Assembly (NCBI RefSeq): GCF_001635455.1
Contig: NZ_LWEH01000608.1
Span: 1-64,000 of the forward strand
Length of the DNA stretch: 64,000 nucleotides
Direction of reading: 5' to 3'
Source of the DNA: Vibrio sp. HI00D65
GTDB lineage: Bacteria > Pseudomonadota > Gammaproteobacteria > Enterobacterales > Vibrionaceae
How positions within the stretch are numbered: position 1 is the first letter of the stretch; every line of letters begins with the position of its first letter. The notes below the pieces were generated by a model. That model was given only the letters and a program-made list of their open reading frames with translations. It was not told where the DNA came from and did no database searches. Positions 1 to 10,306 of the stretch are shown in pieces. Position numbers and translations under genes: made by a program.

Positions 1-3000
1 GGTTCACACCAACGGTAAAGTCAGATTCGGTATAGCGGATTTCAGTGGTGCCGATTTCTTGAGTGATTGCCTCAAGTACCAGATTCATATCACCACTGAA
101 ATCTCTTGGCGGCATAATCACTAAGTTATCCAACTGGCTTGGATCTAATTGCCACTCATAGGTAGGGTTTCCATTGAACGTGCCGCCATCTGCGCCATTG
201 TTTGGAACCAACTCATAAGAGTCTCCCACTTTTATCGCAACCACGGCACCTTCAGGTACACCTTTTAATGCCAAAGACATGTTCTCAGAGCCATCCTGGT
301 CAATGAGCTCTGCACTGAGTGAGGACAATGAAATGTAAGTGTCTTCATCACCGATAATGTCTTGTGTGACCAAATTAGCCTCATCCGCGACTGGCTCAAC
401 CGTGATAGTCACAACCGTGGTTTTATCTTGCGTATCGGTTTCAGTGACACAATCCGCTTCATCAGTAATATTGGCTGTCACAGTCAGGGTTATCTCACCA
501 CTGTAATGTTCGGGAGGCGTGACTAACACATCGCTCAATCGGCTAGGGTCTGTAACCGTCCATGTACCGTTACCATTATCAACCAACAAACCTGTATCTG
601 AAGGACTTTCAGACAGCGTACCGCCGTTTGATACCGTGATGGTCAAAGAATTAACGGTCTCTTTACCAGTCGCACTATTACCCTCACCAGTGATTAGCTG
701 ACCGTCTTCGACACTGTCACTTAACACAAGCTCGAGATTAAGGTCTGTCGCTGTGTCTTCTTGAATTGTCGTGGAGTCAGCTTCCACCGTAATGTCATCA
801 ACAACAGGTAGAACTTGAATACTAATTGTCTGCTCTGTGGTGACGGTTTGACCGTTACACGGCGAGGTTTCAATGGTCTCTATCGTAAAGTCGATACAAC
901 CAGCAAAGTCTTCATCCAATCCGGTTAGGGTTAGCTTTGACAAGCCATCAGCAGTTATCGAGTAACCAACAATTTCACCTGATGCATCGTATTCTGCAAT
1001 CACACCATCACCAGAAATCTCTACGCCTTCTGGTAGTGAATCTGCTGGAATATAGAAAGAATTTTCGTTGTCAGGTTCACTCGCTACATCGGTATTTAGC
1101 AAGCCCGTTAAGTCGATATCTTCACCTTCGGGAGTCTTAATCTCTCCATCAGGTTGGATTGGGCTAGGTGGTCCCACAGGGTCACAAGAGCCTCCACCGC
1201 CATCATGTCCGGTGATCTGAATTTGAAATGAGGTATTAATGTACTTCGAGTCTTCGCCATCAATAACTCGAGCTCGAACAACGATATCTAAAACTGGTGT
1301 ATCATTCGGGCTAGAGATTGTCATACCACTCAGGATTTCTTGAGCCAGTTCTTGAATAGAATCACTCGTCAGCCCATTGGCCGAAATAATCCAGTTCCCT
1401 GAACCGTCTTGGGCTGAACCATTAGGATGATCGATAATCAAAGAATAGCCATCAGGCACGTCGATCAAGATATAATCTAAGTACTCTGAACCATCGATAT
1501 CAGCATCCACAAAAGTGACTGCGTCCGATACATTAACTGGAGAGCCATCATCGCTGATGTATATTTGCCCAGAACTTTCTAAACGAGTATCTAATTCAAC
1601 TCTCGCATCGACAGTGACACTGATTGTGCCTGAAATGTCTTTTACATCCGTTGCCCCTGTTGGCGAAGTGTCAGTCACTTCATAGGTAATTGGTATTGTG
1701 AACGTGCCACTCAAATCTTCGGTTGCGGTTACCGATAATCTGCCACTGTTTAAAAGCTCTGAAAGTGTTGGCGTTGTACTATCTAATAGGCTCTGTAAAT
1801 CTAAACCTGAAGCAGGCACTTCAATCACACTGCCATCAAAGTAAAGAGTCAGCTCAGCAGGAAGACTGTCAATCACATATCCTGTCAAGGACTCACTGCC
1901 GTCTACATCCTGATTCACCGATGGCTCTAGGTTCAAACCTATTTGGCTGTCTTCGATGCCTTGACTGCTAACGACTTGACCATCTTCTTGATCAACGACA
2001 GGTGCTAGCTCGACCTTTAAGGTCATCGGAAATTCACCCGAATCACCATCAGGTTCCGTTGAGATAGCAATGACTGTAATCTCTAATTCACCACTGAAGT
2101 CAGGTACTGGCTTGAGGTACAAGTCATTGAGTTGAGCATTAGAAACTTGGAAGACTGGCCCTGTAATATCATCAATGTACGCAATCGTCAGCGATACTGG
2201 CTTTCCCGAAGCATCCACCAGCAAAGTGCCTTCAGGGATGTTAGTAAGCAGTATGTTCATCTCTTCTGAAACATCGTCGTCCGAAGTTTGGACCACAAAA
2301 TCCAGTCGAATTAAACCATCTTCGTTAAGCACCGATTGATTGCTGATAACTTTAGTTTCGCTATCGTATTCCCAGTGTGCGTTGCCCCCGTCTACAACGA
2401 TCGGCTCATCTACCACACCTTTAAGAAAAATATTGATGGTTTTAGTGTCGCTAACCGCCGTCACATTAATAGGCGCTAGCGAGTCAATCGTCGATTCATA
2501 AGAGACGGCCGTTACCTTAATGTATAGGTCTTCTGTAAATGAACTGATGTCTTCTTTTGGTATTAGATAAGCAGTACCGTTCTCGATCGCTTCAGCGGAT
2601 ACCAGGTATGTGTTGGGACCAATTAGATCAAATAACCCACCTTGAATTGACCAACCGTCTTGTACTTCAATTTGATAGCTTAAGGACTCGGAACCATCGG
2701 TATCAGTCAGCGCACCACTGATTACGTTCTTCAGGAAAATGTTCTCATCTTCGAGACCTTTGTAATCTTTGAGGGATAGAATTGGTTTATCCGCATCAGG
2801 AGAAATCTCTACGATGACAGTATGAACATTATCAGCCGTTTTATCGGCAGGGTCAGCGAAGGAGTTTCCGGATTCAGTGGCAATCGCAGTAATTTCAAAT
2901 TCAAATCGACCCGCTAAGTTTTCATCAGCTCTGATTTCCATTTTGTCGATTTGATTCTGAGTGTACTCCTTCCCCTCTTTAACGGCATTTCCGTTCAAGG

Positions 3001-6000
3001 TGATATTCAGACCATCTGGAATACCACTTATCGTATAAGTTAGTGTTTCCGACGAATCTTGGTCAACGAGTTGAGCGGTAATATCAAGCTTGATAGGGTC
3101 AGCGTCATCTTCTACAGATTGATAGGTGAAGACCGAGTCAGACCAATCAGGTGCGTCAGCTACAGGCAAAACAGAAACCGAAATATCGGCGGTGAGCTCT
3201 TTTGGTACCGTGCCGGTACTAATGATAGCATTGATTGCCAATATAACCGTCGACGTAGTATTGGATTCATGAAGCGCAGGGCGATAGGTTAACTGCCCAT
3301 TCGGCCCCGTAAACTGACTATCAATCATCGTCAGTTGGCTTCCAGATAAGGTGACCTTGCCATCAACAACTTGAAGCAATACCCCATCAAGATACAAGCT
3401 ACCGCCATTTAATGATACTTCGGAGAACTCGATAGCGGTAACGGTTTCACTTTGGTCAATATCACCGGTTGAAACACTAACGACAATTATTGCATCGTTA
3501 TCTTCCGTGGTTTCTGAGTCTTCATAACGAATGAAACCTTCGTTATCGTCCAAGACAAGCTCTGCGTTACTGGTGACTTCATCGCCATCCGCATCTCGCA
3601 CCAAATAATCAATGTCATCAACGATCTTTGGATCAACTGGATTAGTCGTTACGTTAGGATTCGTAGTGAGTTGGTAGCTACCATCAGGTGAAAGCGTAAA
3701 CTGTCCGTAAGTCGACCCACCATCATAATCATTAATCAGGTTGATCGTGATTGGCGTGACTGCGTTATCAAACGTATAAGTGACATTGCGATAAGTGAAG
3801 CTAATGATTTCTGCACCGTCGGCGCCTGCGAATTCTTCGGTTAAGAATTGCCCAGTAAGGTTATCACCCTCAACCATTTCAATAGACCCATCTCGAGCAG
3901 TCGGCACATCATCTTTTACGTTGACGGAATAAGTAGCAGGATCTGAGCTGTCTCCATCCGCATCGTTCACCACTAACTCAAAATTAAGAGCTAAGTTATT
4001 CTCACCATTATTACCATATGCATGATCTAGTGGCGCATAGAGATCAAATTCAGTGGTCCCGTCAGTATTAAAGCGAATCCTAAATACGTTATTGGCGTCA
4101 GTGTCTTGCCCGTAATACCAACCATCAGAATCAACAGCTTGAAGAGAGATCGCTTTCCCAGCGCTAGTGTAGCTTAGTGCATCAAATGCAGCGGTGTTAA
4201 CAGTGACAGAGACAACATCATCAGAGCCCTCAATAATACCCAAAGATGGGCTGCTATCTTCTACTCCAACTTGCTGACCATCCCCTAACAAGCCATCTTC
4301 ATCAACTGAGATGCTTCCAGTCACCGAGATTTCAGGATCTTTACCGTCATAGATTTTTATATCAGACGCTTGCGTGTCTCTCGAGCCATCGGAGTCAATG
4401 GTGACGATAGAAGCAGGAATCGTCAGCTCCGTGTCTTTAGAACCAGAGCCATGATCAACGGACTGATAAAGCTCAATAACGACATCAACGTTTGTGGAAC
4501 CATTGGCTTCAAGGCTGAAGCTATCTGGTAATTTGATTCTGAAAACAGCATCGCCATTACCAAGAACCGCATCAAAGGTACCATTACCATTATCACGCCA
4601 AGTCAGCGCTTCACCATTGCTGGTGACTGCTACACCATCGCTATCAAGAACAGCTTGGTCCGTGGTCACATCCAAACCTAAGAAAACCAGCGGGTCATTA
4701 CCTGCGGTAACGGCTAAGCTCACCTTTGCTGTTGACCCAACTCCCGATTGAGTACTATCAGCAACAGGAATTTCACTCAATTCAACCATTCCAGAACCAA
4801 TCGTGGGCTCGCCGCCATCAGTCACTAATACATTCAGGGTTAACTTGGTTTCATCGTTGTCATCATCTCTGGCGGTAACAACGAATGGAAGTTCATCTGT
4901 AATGTTATCTTGGTCGAGTCCCTTAAAGAGTTCAAAGGTATAAGTAACATCACTATCTGCTTCACCTGAAGGAGAGGTAAAGCTCAGGGTGAATGCTTTA
5001 TTGTCAGCACTTTCAGAACCAACGTAGCCAATAAGTTCACTTCCATCCGCAGAGACCACATAAATGATCTGTACACCGCCACTAAATAACTGCGGCTGAT
5101 CTGCAGAATCGAAAAATACGGACTCGACAAAGTCACTCCCGACGTTGAGATTAAACATACCAGTATCAGAAACACTACCATTAATAAGATCAGATTCGTC
5201 CACAACAGCATTGCTAGTTGAAGTTAGCATCGGATCGACCCCATCCTGGATAATCCAATCAAACTGTCCTTGTTCTAAAGCAGTACCATCTAAGTCTTCT
5301 CCATCAATGATAAGCGGCAGGGTAATAGAATCGTTGCTGATCAGGTGGTTTACAGGCTGCTCTAGGACTAATGTGACATCTGCGAGAACATCAATACCAC
5401 TAGCAACTGCACTCAACGTTAGTGTGAATATCGTTTCACCATTTGCTTGTGCGGCCATCGTTTTACCATCATTGGCTAACGTGTAAGTTAGAGGAAACTC
5501 CTCGTCGCCAGTCGTGAAGCCCAAAGCGTCTAGCTGCACAAGGGTATTGGCATTAAATACAATCGAGGCGGGATCTGGATTGTCTGAACCTGCGGAAACA
5601 GTAAACTGACCTACTACAGTTTGGACTCCATCAGATATGTCACCTTCCGTACTGGTCGTTGTTCCATCTACCACTAATCCCGGATCACCATCGAAAATAT
5701 CGATAACCGCGGTGCCATTTCCGAAGTCGTTACTGCTATCGCCAGCGACATAGTTGAAAGTGATGTTTTGAGCTACTGTGTGATCTAAGTTTCTGTTGGC
5801 GACAAACGTCCAGTGACCATTTGCAAAGACGGTTAAAACACCTTCATCAAGAGTAAATGAAACTGGAGCGCTGCCTGATATTGTTTGTGTCGCCCCATCA
5901 ACTTCAACGCTTCTTATAGTTAACTGGGTATCAAGATCGATGTCGTTATTGAGTACATTGCCAGATACCACTTCACCTTCAATAACTTCATAAGATTCAT

Positions 6001-8023
6001 CAAAAATGAGTGGTTCAGAATCTTTAATAACAATAGGTAGGTGGCCAATAACGAGCTCTGTAGTGCCGTCCGCATCCGTTTGTAAACCCTCAATAACCAG
6101 CGCGGTCTGAATTGAATCTAAACCAGCCTCTTGGTCGATCGCCCTATAGAAGTTGAGGTTTACGTTACTCCCGGAAATAGCCGCATCGAAGACAACCTGA
6201 CCATCGCTTCGTGTTCCAACCAAGCTTTGCTTGTCAGCCGATAAGGCGACAGTGATCGTTAAGCCTTGAGAGGTTAATGACTCAGCTAGACTTTGATCAT
6301 CACCAAATGAGAAGTCTGCAAAGTCAATACGGATATCGGATGTTTGTGTTTCGTCGCCAAAAATACCGATGATATTTTCCGAAAACAACACAGACTCAGG
6401 AAGAATAATCGTTGGCATGTCATCGATGGCTTCATTGCCAACTGTATTGAAAACTTTTGCGTCAATCGTCCATTCCGCAGAAGAATCAAGGGCAGAAATA
6501 TCAATATTCTCCACTAACCAGTTACCCGAGGAATCAACAATGCCTTCAAAAACTAGGGTCTGAGTTACATCGCTTACTTCAATGTAAACTGGCAACCCTT
6601 CAGCAACATTGGTTGTACCCTGCATGGTGGTAAGTTGGCCACTACGAAATGCCAAAATACTAAAACCATCTAGCGTATCAATATCAATAACAGGCGAAAC
6701 GGTATCAATAACAATGACCCCTGAACTATTTACTGCACTCGCTGGGTTACCAGCGATATCAATAGTGTCAGCCTCTATGGTAATACTGCCATCTGCAAAG
6801 CTCGTTAAATCGACGCCTTCGACAGACCAGGCACCATTCACAACCGTTGCCGTTAGAACGATCACGTTGGTGATGCTATCTGAAATTCTGATGTTGACCG
6901 TTTGGCCATCCTCAACATTTTGTACAGTACCGAAAAATTTAGCAGATTGGATTTCGAAACTGTTGAGAACACCATCCCCGCCATCATCAACACTTGCAGT
7001 GATACTCGCTAACGTATCTTTGATTATGGTGTCAGTCGCTGTGGTTGGGTTTCCGGCAATATCGATGGTGTCAGCAACAACCGTCAACTCCCCTTCCGAA
7101 AAACTTGAGTAGTCTTGTAGAGTGAGAGTCCATGTACCACCCGATACGCTCGTTGTGTATTCTCGGGTGAGACCTTGGTTGTCGGTAATAGAAATGCTTA
7201 TCGTCTGACCATCTTCAACATTGGCAACGGTGCCGACTAGCGCTCCGTTGGCAATTTCGAACTGGTTGTAAAAATTATCACCAAAACCATCAAAATCAAC
7301 ATCAATTGTGGCTAGGGTGTCTTTGATTGTAGAGTCATTAGCGGCAATGCTATTGCCAAACTCATCAGCAATCACCGCATCGACCTTAAGATCCCCCTCA
7401 GCCAATGAAGAGAGATCAACGCCGTTTACCACATAGGTTTCATCGCTTGTCGTTGCCGTTGTGGTTACCGTATTACCATTAATGTCAGTGATCGTTAGAA
7501 TCACGGTACGCCCGTCTCGAACATCAACAGCGGTCCCCATTATCGTGACTGAAGGTACTTCGAACTGGTTTTCATACCCATCACCACCATCTAAAATATC
7601 AACGGTTAATGCAGCACTCGGGAAAAGTATGTCGAGGTTGCTTCCATTCGATGTTGTGTCATCTTCAAAGTATTCTGTTGGTCGAGTATCAAAACCGGCT
7701 TCTGCCAGAGTTTCATCTAATGTCGAGCGAACGTAAGCAATAAAAGAGGCGCTAGCGCTAGGTTGGTCGTTTAAAGCACTCGGCTGTTCTGGCGAGCTTT
7801 CAATGTTGTTTACAAGCTGTGTCACAACCTTTTCCAACTGTTGTTCTACAGCTTCTATTTGTGGTTCTGTCAGAGGTTGACTCTGGTCCAAGCTCTGAGG
7901 TTCAATACTCACAACTTGAACACCATCGACCTTCGCTTGCGCAGCAGGTAATGGCAGCCAAGTACCATCAGGAAATACCTGCCAAATTACCCCGCCAACC
8001 TCGATATATAAAATAGGATCCAT
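1..8023 (-). CDS. Giant Ig/cadherin-like repeat adhesin, N-terminal part (C-terminus off the left edge)
   Basis: An uninterrupted minus-strand frame runs from ATG at 8023-8021 to the window edge: 2,674 codons with no stop. It begins MDPILYIEVGGVIWQVF and has no Sec signal peptide, as expected for a type I secreted LapA/BapA-class surface adhesin. Roughly residues 140-425 hold three ~95-residue bacterial Ig-like repeats, each with an 'EDGQT' or 'RDGRT' motif. Then come several ~200-residue units with 'DGSES', 'DADGD' and 'VNVKDDVPT' motifs typical of large RTX/T1SS-secreted Vibrio proteins. Cysteines are almost absent and Asp/Glu/Thr/Ser abound, which fits Ca2+-stabilised extracellular repeats. 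A Pro-Ala-Ala at residues 26-28 loosely resembles a LapG cleavage context, but the N-terminus is not the retention module I know. The C-terminal RTX and secretion signal should lie to the left. Family assignment is confident; ligand and biofilm role are inference. Confidence 0.88.
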   Translation of the reverse strand, partial: MDPILYIEVGGVIWQVFPDGTWLPLPAAQAKVDGVQVVSIEPQSLDQSQPLTEPQIEAVEQQLEKVVTQLVNNIESSPEQPSALNDQPSASASFIAYVRSTLDETLAEAGFDTRPTEYFEDDTTSNGSNLDILFPSAALTVDILDGGDGYENQFEVPSVTIMGTAVDVRDGRTVILTITDINGNTVTTTATTSDETYVVNGVDLSSLAEGDLKVDAVIADEFGNSIAANDSTIKDTLATIDVDFDGFGDNFYNQFEIANGALVGTVANVEDGQTISISITDNQGLTREYTTSVSGGTWTLTLQDYSSFSEGELTVVADTIDIAGNPTTATDTIIKDTLASITASVDDGGDGVLNSFEIQSAKFFGTVQNVEDGQTVNIRISDSITNVIVLTATVVNGAWSVEGVDLTSFADGSITIEADTIDIAGNPASAVNSSGVIVIDTVSPVIDIDTLDGFSILAFRSGQLTTMQGTTNVAEGLPVYIEVSDVTQTLVFEGIVDSSGNWLVENIDISALDSSAEWTIDAKVFNTVGNEAIDDMPTIILPESVLFSENIIGIFGDETQTSDIRIDFADFSFGDDQSLAESLTSQGLTITVALSADKQSLVGTRSDGQVVFDAAISGSNVNLNFYRAIDQEAGLDSIQTALVIEGLQTDADGTTELVIGHLPIVIKDSEPLIFDESYEVIEGEVVSGNVLNNDIDLDTQLTIRSVEVDGATQTISGSAPVSFTLDEGVLTVFANGHWTFVANRNLDHTVAQNITFNYVAGDSSNDFGNGTAVIDIFDGDPGLVVDGTTTSTEGDISDGVQTVVGQFTVSAGSDNPDPASIVFNANTLVQLDALGFTTGDEEFPLTYTLANDGKTMAAQANGETIFTLTLSAVASGIDVLADVTLVLEQPVNHLISNDSITLPLIIDGEDLDGTALEQGQFDWIIQDGVDPMLTSTSNAVVDESDLINGSVSDTGMFNLNVGSDFVESVFFDSADQPQLFSGGVQIIYVVSADGSELIGYVGSESADNKAFTLSFTSPSGEADSDVTYTFELFKGLDQDNITDELPFVVTARDDDNDETKLTLNVLVTDGGEPTIGSGMVELSEIPVADSTQSGVGSTAKVSLAVTAGNDPLVFLGLDVTTDQAVLDSDGVAVTSNGEALTWRDNGNGTFDAVLGNGDAVFRIKLPDSFSLEANGSTNVDVVIELYQSVDHGSGSKDTELTIPASIVTIDSDGSRDTQASDIKIYDGKDPEISVTGSISVDEDGLLGDGQQVGVEDSSPSLGIIEGSDDVVSVTVNTAAFDALSYTSAGKAISLQAVDSDGWYYGQDTDANNVFRIRFNTDGTTEFDLYAPLDHAYGNNGENNLALNFELVVNDADGDSSDPATYSVNVKDDVPTARDGSIEMVEGDNLTGQFLTEEFAGADGAEIISFTYRNVTYTFDNAVTPITINLINDYDGGSTYGQFTLSPDGSYQLTTNPNVTTNPVDPKIVDDIDYLVRDADGDEVTSNAELVLDDNEGFIRYEDSETTEDNDAIIVVSVSTGDIDQSETVTAIEFSEVSLNGGSLYLDGVLLQVVDGKVTLSGSQLTMIDSQFTGPNGQLTYRPALHESNTTSTVILAINAIISTGTVPKELTADISVSVLPVADAPDWSDSVFTYQSVEDDADPIKLDITAQLVDQDSSETLTYTISGIPDGLNITLNGNAVKEGKEYTQNQIDKMEIRADENLAGRFEFEITAIATESGNSFADPADKTADNVHTVIVEISPDADKPILSLKDYKGLEDENIFLKNVISGALTDTDGSESLSYQIEVQDGWSIQGGLFDLIGPNTYLVSAEAIENGTAYLIPKEDISSFTEDLYIKVTAVSYESTIDSLAPINVTAVSDTKTINIFLKGVVDEPIVVDGGNAHWEYDSETKVISNQSVLNEDGLIRLDFVVQTSDDDVSEEMNILLTNIPEGTLLVDASGKPVSLTIAYIDDITGPVFQVSNAQLNDLYLKPVPDFSGELEITVIAISTEPDGDSGEFPMTLKVELAPVVDQEDGQVVSSQGIEDSQIGLNLEPSVNQDVDGSESLTGYVIDSLPAELTLYFDGSVIEVPASGLDLQSLLDSTTPTLSELLNSGRLSVTATEDLSGTFTIPITYEVTDTSPTGATDVKDISGTISVTVDARVELDTRLESSGQIYISDDGSPVNVSDAVTFVDADIDGSEYLDYILIDVPDGYSLIIDHPNGSAQDGSGNWIISANGLTSDSIQELAQEILSGMTISSPNDTPVLDIVVRARVIDGEDSKYINTSFQIQITGHDGGGGSCDPVGPPSPIQPDGEIKTPEGEDIDLTGLLNTDVASEPDNENSFYIPADSLPEGVEISGDGVIAEYDASGEIVGYSITADGLSKLTLTGLDEDFAGCIDFTIETIETSPCNGQTVTTEQTISIQVLPVVDDITVEADSTTIQEDTATDLNLELVLSDSVEDGQLITGEGNSATGKETVNSLTITVSNGGTLSESPSDTGLLVDNGNGTWTVTDPSRLSDVLVTPPEHYSGEITLTVTANITDEADCVTETDTQDKTTVVTITVEPVADEANLVTQDIIGDEDTYISLSSLSAELIDQDGSENMSLALKGVPEGAVVAIKVGDSYELVPNNGADGGTFNGNPTYEWQLDPSQLDNLVIMPPRDFSGDMNLVLEAITQEIGTTEIRYTESDFTVGVN

Positions 8024-8274
8024 CCTAAACCTCTTCCTTACAAACGCTGACGTTGAGGGCGTCAATACACTCAACAAAAGACTAAAAAGTCAGCAGAAAC
8101 ACTGTAACCAACACTAGAAAACAACAAATCTATAACATTTAATTAACTACCATTGATGCGCTGTAAAGTAAACCGATATGCTGTGATTTTCATTCAGTTA
8201 TATTTAACGTCACAAAATACATTTAGTGAATGTGTCATAATGTTGAAATAACTGGTTAATTTTCAAGGAATGTC

Positions 8275-10122
8275 ATGACGGCAACGAACTACCTCAACCA
8301 ACTGAATCACAAGTATCTTGCAACTCACAAAACCAAAGAAGACTTCTTTTGGGATACCTACATGGGCATCAGTGACGATCATGATGGTTCAACCCTCGCT
8401 CAAACTCAGTGGACCGAGTTTCTAAGCTCTGCTGAACAAATAAAGGCTATCGAAGCCCAACTAAAGACCGTCGACCAAATTCAAGATCCTCAAGAAAAAG
8501 AGAGCACCTTAACCGGGCTAAATGGTTGGTTAGCTACGTTCAAATCGCATGCTATTGAATCGCAGAATTCACAAGCGCTAAAGGCAGACCTCATCAAGTT
8601 TGAAGGGGAACTGTTTGAGAAAAAGCAAAACCACGTAATGACTTACGTAAATGAAGCGGGACAAGAAACAGAAGGCTCGCTTCCTGTCCTAGGTTCAGCG
8701 GTGAGAAGTAACAGTAGTGAGCAAGTTAGGCGTTCAGCACACCAAGCCTTATTGGGGCTAGAACAATGGCTACTTGTGAACGGCTTTATTGAACTCATCA
8801 AAAAACGTAATAAGTTTGCCCAGTCTCTAGGGTTCAAAACGTTTTTCGATTATTCCGTCGTAAAAACGGAGCAGATGACCACTGAGCAACTGTTTACGAT
8901 TTTGGACGACTTTGAGGCGCGTACCCGAGAGAGTCACCAAAAAAGTCTCACCAACTTGGCTGCGCAAAAGGGTCAAGGGGCCCTCGAAGGCCATAACTTC
9001 ACCTACTCTTTTGCTGGTGACGTGATGAATGACCTCGACCCTTACGTCCCTTTCTCAAAGTCATTGAGACGCTGGGTTGAATCTTTTGGGCGATTAAATA
9101 TCGAATATTCTCAAGCCATACTGAAGTTGGATCTGCTTGATCGCAAAGGCAAGTACCCAAATGGTTTTTGTCATGGACCTATTCCTTCGTTCTATGACCA
9201 AGACACTTGGGTGCCAGCTCAAGTCAACTTCACAAGTAACGCTAAGCCCGATCAAATCGGCAGCGGCTATGATGGAATCAACACTCTGTTTCATGAGGGC
9301 GGGCACGCGGCACACTTTGCCAACGTCAAAATGAATGCACCGTGTTTCTCTCAAGAGTTTGCACCGACCTCAATGGCTTACGCAGAAACTCAGTCTATGT
9401 TCTGCGATAGCCTATTAAATGATGCCGATTGGCTAAAACAATACGCAATCAATAATGATGGTCAGCCGGTACCTAATGAGCTCATTAAAGCAATGATTGA
9501 TAGCAAGCAGCCATTCAGAGCCTACCAAGAACGCAGTATTCTTGTGGTGCCTTACTTTGAACGGGCGTTGTATGAGATGACTGATGAAGATCTTACGCCT
9601 GAGAACATCACGGAGCTCGCTCGTCGTAGCGAAAAAAACATACTCGGTTTGGATTGCAGCCCACGTCCATTAATGGCGATCCCGCATCTGTTGTCAGACG
9701 AGGCCTCTTGCGCATATCAAGGTTACTTGCTGGCTCACATGGCTGTGTATCAAACGCGAGCTTACTTTACTGACAAGTTTGGTTACTTAACAGATAACCC
9801 TGAGATCGGCCCTTTATTGGCTAAGCACTATTGGTATAAAGGCAATAGTGTTAATCACAATGGAACAATAGAAAGCCTGACTGGAGAGGGTTTCAATGCC
9901 AAATACCTTGCTGATGAGTGTAACTTAACACCAGATCAAGCATGGGCAATTGAAGAGAAAAAGATCAAACAACTGGCTTCTCGTGAACGTGCACAAATCA
10001 CCGATTTAAATGCGAAAATATCGATCGTCGACGGCGCAACTGAATTAGCGAATAATGAAGAGTCGAATGAACAAATGTGTGATGATTTTGAGCGTTTTAT
10101 TGTTAAAAAATACGGACGATAA
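8275..10122 (+). CDS. M3-family zinc oligopeptidase (PepF/thimet-like)
   Basis: This is a 615-residue cytoplasmic peptidase that should cleave short peptides. The zinc site is HEGGH at residues 340-344, followed by AAH, with the likely third ligand Glu371 in AYAETQS. This matches the HExxH plus downstream Glu arrangement of family M3. There is no signal peptide. Length and the long helical N-terminal half fit M3 oligopeptidases. The ATG at 8275 is preceded by an AAGGA ribosome-binding site. It is transcribed away from the adhesin and is followed by a terminator hairpin, so it is probably monocistronic. Exact substrate and subfamily (PepF against other M3) cannot be told from the sequence alone. 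Confidence 0.9.
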   Translation: MTATNYLNQLNHKYLATHKTKEDFFWDTYMGISDDHDGSTLAQTQWTEFLSSAEQIKAIEAQLKTVDQIQDPQEKESTLTGLNGWLATFKSHAIESQNSQALKADLIKFEGELFEKKQNHVMTYVNEAGQETEGSLPVLGSAVRSNSSEQVRRSAHQALLGLEQWLLVNGFIELIKKRNKFAQSLGFKTFFDYSVVKTEQMTTEQLFTILDDFEARTRESHQKSLTNLAAQKGQGALEGHNFTYSFAGDVMNDLDPYVPFSKSLRRWVESFGRLNIEYSQAILKLDLLDRKGKYPNGFCHGPIPSFYDQDTWVPAQVNFTSNAKPDQIGSGYDGINTLFHEGGHAAHFANVKMNAPCFSQEFAPTSMAYAETQSMFCDSLLNDADWLKQYAINNDGQPVPNELIKAMIDSKQPFRAYQERSILVVPYFERALYEMTDEDLTPENITELARRSEKNILGLDCSPRPLMAIPHLLSDEASCAYQGYLLAHMAVYQTRAYFTDKFGYLTDNPEIGPLLAKHYWYKGNSVNHNGTIESLTGEGFNAKYLADECNLTPDQAWAIEEKKIKQLASRERAQITDLNAKISIVDGATELANNEESNEQMCDDFERFIVKKYGR

Positions 10123-10163
10123 CGAACGTTCACTATCACTCGTTGATTAAACCTTAGAAAGTA

Positions 10164-10189
10164 AAAAGGACGATATCAATCGTCCTTTT
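10164..10189 (+). terminator. Rho-independent terminator after the M3 peptidase
   Basis: An 11-bp perfect stem (AAAAGGACGAT / ATCGTCCTTTT) has a 4-base ATCA loop. The A/T-flanked arms make it usable from both sides, so it could also stop transcripts of the minus-strand RecX-like gene. Confidence 0.8.
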
Positions 10190-10306
10190 GTTTACTCGCC
10201 AATAAGAAGCAGTAGAAAATTAATCCAATTTACTTTACGCCGAAGTCTGCAAGCACCAGAACACAGATTGATAATTCTATTTATCTTGTTTTCCGCTACT
10301 CATCAG

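Noticed and set aside
519-7736. Many plus-strand frames of 60-170 codons across 0.5-8.0 kb
   Set aside because: They lie opposite the long adhesin frame, have low-complexity Ser/Thr/Pro/Val composition typical of antisense shadow frames, and lack ribosome-binding sites.
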